NCBI GenBank assembly: GCA_003133505.1
Contig: PKXT01000308.1
Coordinates: 2,813 to 9,959 of the forward strand
Origin: Acidobacteriota bacterium
GTDB taxonomy: Bacteria; Acidobacteriota; Terriglobia; Acidiferrales; UBA7541
Length of the DNA stretch: 7,147 nt
Reading direction: 5' to 3'
The notes below the pieces were generated by a model that saw nothing but the letters and a program-made list of their open reading frames with translations, was not told where the DNA came from and did no database searches. The position numbers and the translations under genes were made by a program. This document shows positions 6,049-7,147 of this stretch, piece by piece; position 1 is the stretch's first letter, and every line of letters starts with the position of its first letter.

Positions 6049-6978
6049 ATGAATTGGACTTTCCCCGCAAATGCGCTTAAAAGGGCGCGAGTTTATCCGC
6101 GACTACTCCTGACGACTGGGGTCCTGCTGCTTTGTGTGATGACTCCATCCGCTCACGCCGCCAGCCCTTACACCACGAACGGCATTTTTCTTGATCACGG
6201 ATTTGACTCCAATACCATGAGCGATTCGCAGATTCAAAGCGTGGTGCTTTGGCTCAAAAAGCGGCAATTTACCTACCAGCTTCACAACATAACCGCGTTC
6301 AATTCCGACGGAACGATGAATCCAGCGAATTACTCCCAATTGGCCCATTGGATTCAGGTCTCCCGGGCCGCGGATCCCAGCCAGAAGATTATCGTCTATT
6401 TGAGCGGCACGCTGGCTCTGGTAAATACACCATCCGCGTGGCAAAACATGGCTGCTGTGTGTCAGCTTTTTGTCGCCCAATACGCGGTTGACGGCGTCAA
6501 TCTGGATTTTGAGCCCTACACAACGGACAACGTGGCAAACTATGAAGGCTTTTTTAGCGCAGTCCGCACTGCGATCGGCGCCTCAACACAATTGAGTCTT
6601 GATTACACGGCAGATTCCGCCGCTCAATGGACGCCCGCGGATTTCAATGCAATTTCCCAGTATTTCGACCTGATGATGCCCATGCTCTACGACAGCTCAT
6701 GCCGCACTGTTGCGTGCTATGGGGCATTCGTGGACCAAGCGGTAATTTACGATTATGCGAATAAAGCCTCCACCACCCAGATTTATCCGCTGATCCCAAC
6801 CTATGCGCGAAGCAGCACTCATGACCCATCAGTGGAGAACATTCAGGTTTCCGCCACGGAGGTTCTGACCCTGATAGCCTCCGGCCAGGTTCAGATCGCC
6901 GATGTTGGAGTGTGGTGGTACTTCGGGTGGAACAAATCAGCGGACGCGGACTGGCGTACTTACTGGCTGGACCAATAG
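6049..6978 (+). CDS. Secreted GH18-fold glycoside hydrolase (chitinase/endo-beta-N-acetylglucosaminidase-like)
   Basis: A single-domain protein of 309 residues with a signal peptide (basic n-region KRARVYPR, core LLLTTGVLLLCVM, AHA cleavage site ending at residue 37). The mature part fits the TIM-barrel family GH18. It has the active-site strand VDGVNLDFE (147-155), with E155 as the expected proton donor and D153 as the assisting aspartate, then MMPMLYD (209-215), the family's Met-x-Tyr-Asp strand, and the terminal Trp-rich strand GVWWYFGWN (287-295) that usually lines the sugar pocket. The first Asp of the DxxDxDxE motif is kept (D148), the second is Asn (N151). C218 and C223 could form a disulfide, fitting an extracytoplasmic location. 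GH18 enzymes cleave beta-1,4 GlcNAc linkages in chitin, peptidoglycan-like or N-glycan substrates; which applies here is not visible. No carbohydrate-binding module is present. Five bases separate it from the membrane-protein gene, with GAGGAA 11 bases upstream inside that gene. An inactive lectin-like GH18 is less likely, since E155 is intact. Confidence 0.82.
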   Translation: MNWTFPANALKRARVYPRLLLTTGVLLLCVMTPSAHAASPYTTNGIFLDHGFDSNTMSDSQIQSVVLWLKKRQFTYQLHNITAFNSDGTMNPANYSQLAHWIQVSRAADPSQKIIVYLSGTLALVNTPSAWQNMAAVCQLFVAQYAVDGVNLDFEPYTTDNVANYEGFFSAVRTAIGASTQLSLDYTADSAAQWTPADFNAISQYFDLMMPMLYDSSCRTVACYGAFVDQAVIYDYANKASTTQIYPLIPTYARSSTHDPSVENIQVSATEVLTLIASGQVQIADVGVWWYFGWNKSADADWRTYWLDQ

Positions 6979-7030
6979 CGGCCTTACAACTGCAGTCTCA
7001 ACGATTTGATGTAGACTCTCCGGCCACCAT

Positions 7031-7067
7031 AAAAAAAACGCCGCAAGGGGTCTTAACCCTCGCGGCG
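7031..7067 (-). terminator. Intrinsic terminator for the convergent minus-strand gene
   Basis: Stem CGCCGC (7039-7044) pairs with GCGGCG (7062-7067). After one A-C mismatch, AGGG (7046-7049) pairs with CCCT (7057-7060) around a seven-base loop. Eight A residues at 7031-7038 become a U-tract after the hairpin on the minus strand, so it terminates leftward transcription. On the plus strand no U-tract follows, so it would end the peptidase operon only weakly, if at all. Confidence 0.88.
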
Positions 7068-7096
7068 CCTTCGATGACCGTACAGATCGGCTTGGC

Positions 7097-7147
7097 TTAC
7101 TGGCCGTTCTGGCAGACGGTCGTGAATGGGAAGTTTTGGAATGTCCA
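7097..7147 (-). CDS. C-terminal end of a minus-strand protein, rest outside the window
   Basis: Reading leftward from the window edge gives WTFQNFPFTTVCQNGQ followed by TAA (7097-7099). The only support for coding is that the stop lies about 30 bases before a strong leftward intrinsic terminator, the usual arrangement for a gene end. Sixteen residues are too few to assign a family. The gene is convergent with the GH18 gene, whose stop is 118 bases away. Confidence 0.5.
   Translation of the reverse strand, partial: WTFQNFPFTTVCQNGQ

Noticed and set aside
6990..7017. Weak inverted repeat AGTCT/AGACT after the GH18 gene
   Set aside because: Only five base pairs with a long loop and no U-tract; not a credible terminator.

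Overview
The window reads as a chromosomal segment from a moderately GC-rich Gram-negative bacterium. The gene styles (a zinc-ribbon Yip1-type membrane protein and a secreted M1 peptidase with a six-span membrane partner) look most like Acidobacteriota (Terriglobia). That assignment rests on family resemblance, not on a marker gene.

Left part, minus strand (1-1966): a heat-shock operon read leftward, hrcA - grpE - dnaJ. HrcA (repressor) and GrpE (nucleotide exchange factor) are complete; DnaJ is cut by the window edge after its J domain. No dnaK lies between grpE and dnaJ, and no CIRCE operator is visible upstream of hrcA.

Middle (about 1967-2947): a divergent intergenic region, then a plus-strand Yip1-like zinc-ribbon membrane protein gene that appears broken. 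Its reading frame shifts near a G-run at 2601-2605, and the continued frame carries a TAG at 2705-2707, probably replacing a Trp codon. A promoter-like box sharing 18 identical bases lies just before this broken gene (2166-2183) and again just before the next gene (2873-2890).

Right part, plus strand (2948-6978): three tightly spaced genes, probably one operon. They are a secreted M1-family zinc aminopeptidase with all catalytic residues visible, a six-span inner-membrane protein of unknown function, and a secreted GH18-fold glycoside hydrolase. Together they suggest an envelope or extracellular peptide/glycan-degrading module, though its substrate cannot be told from sequence.

Right edge (7031-7147): a strong intrinsic terminator oriented for the minus strand, and 16 C-terminal codons of a convergent minus-strand gene that continues outside the window. 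I see no mobile element, CRISPR array, tRNA or rRNA. The most notable points are the decayed Yip1 gene, the repeated promoter-like box and the peptidase/membrane protein/GH18 operon.
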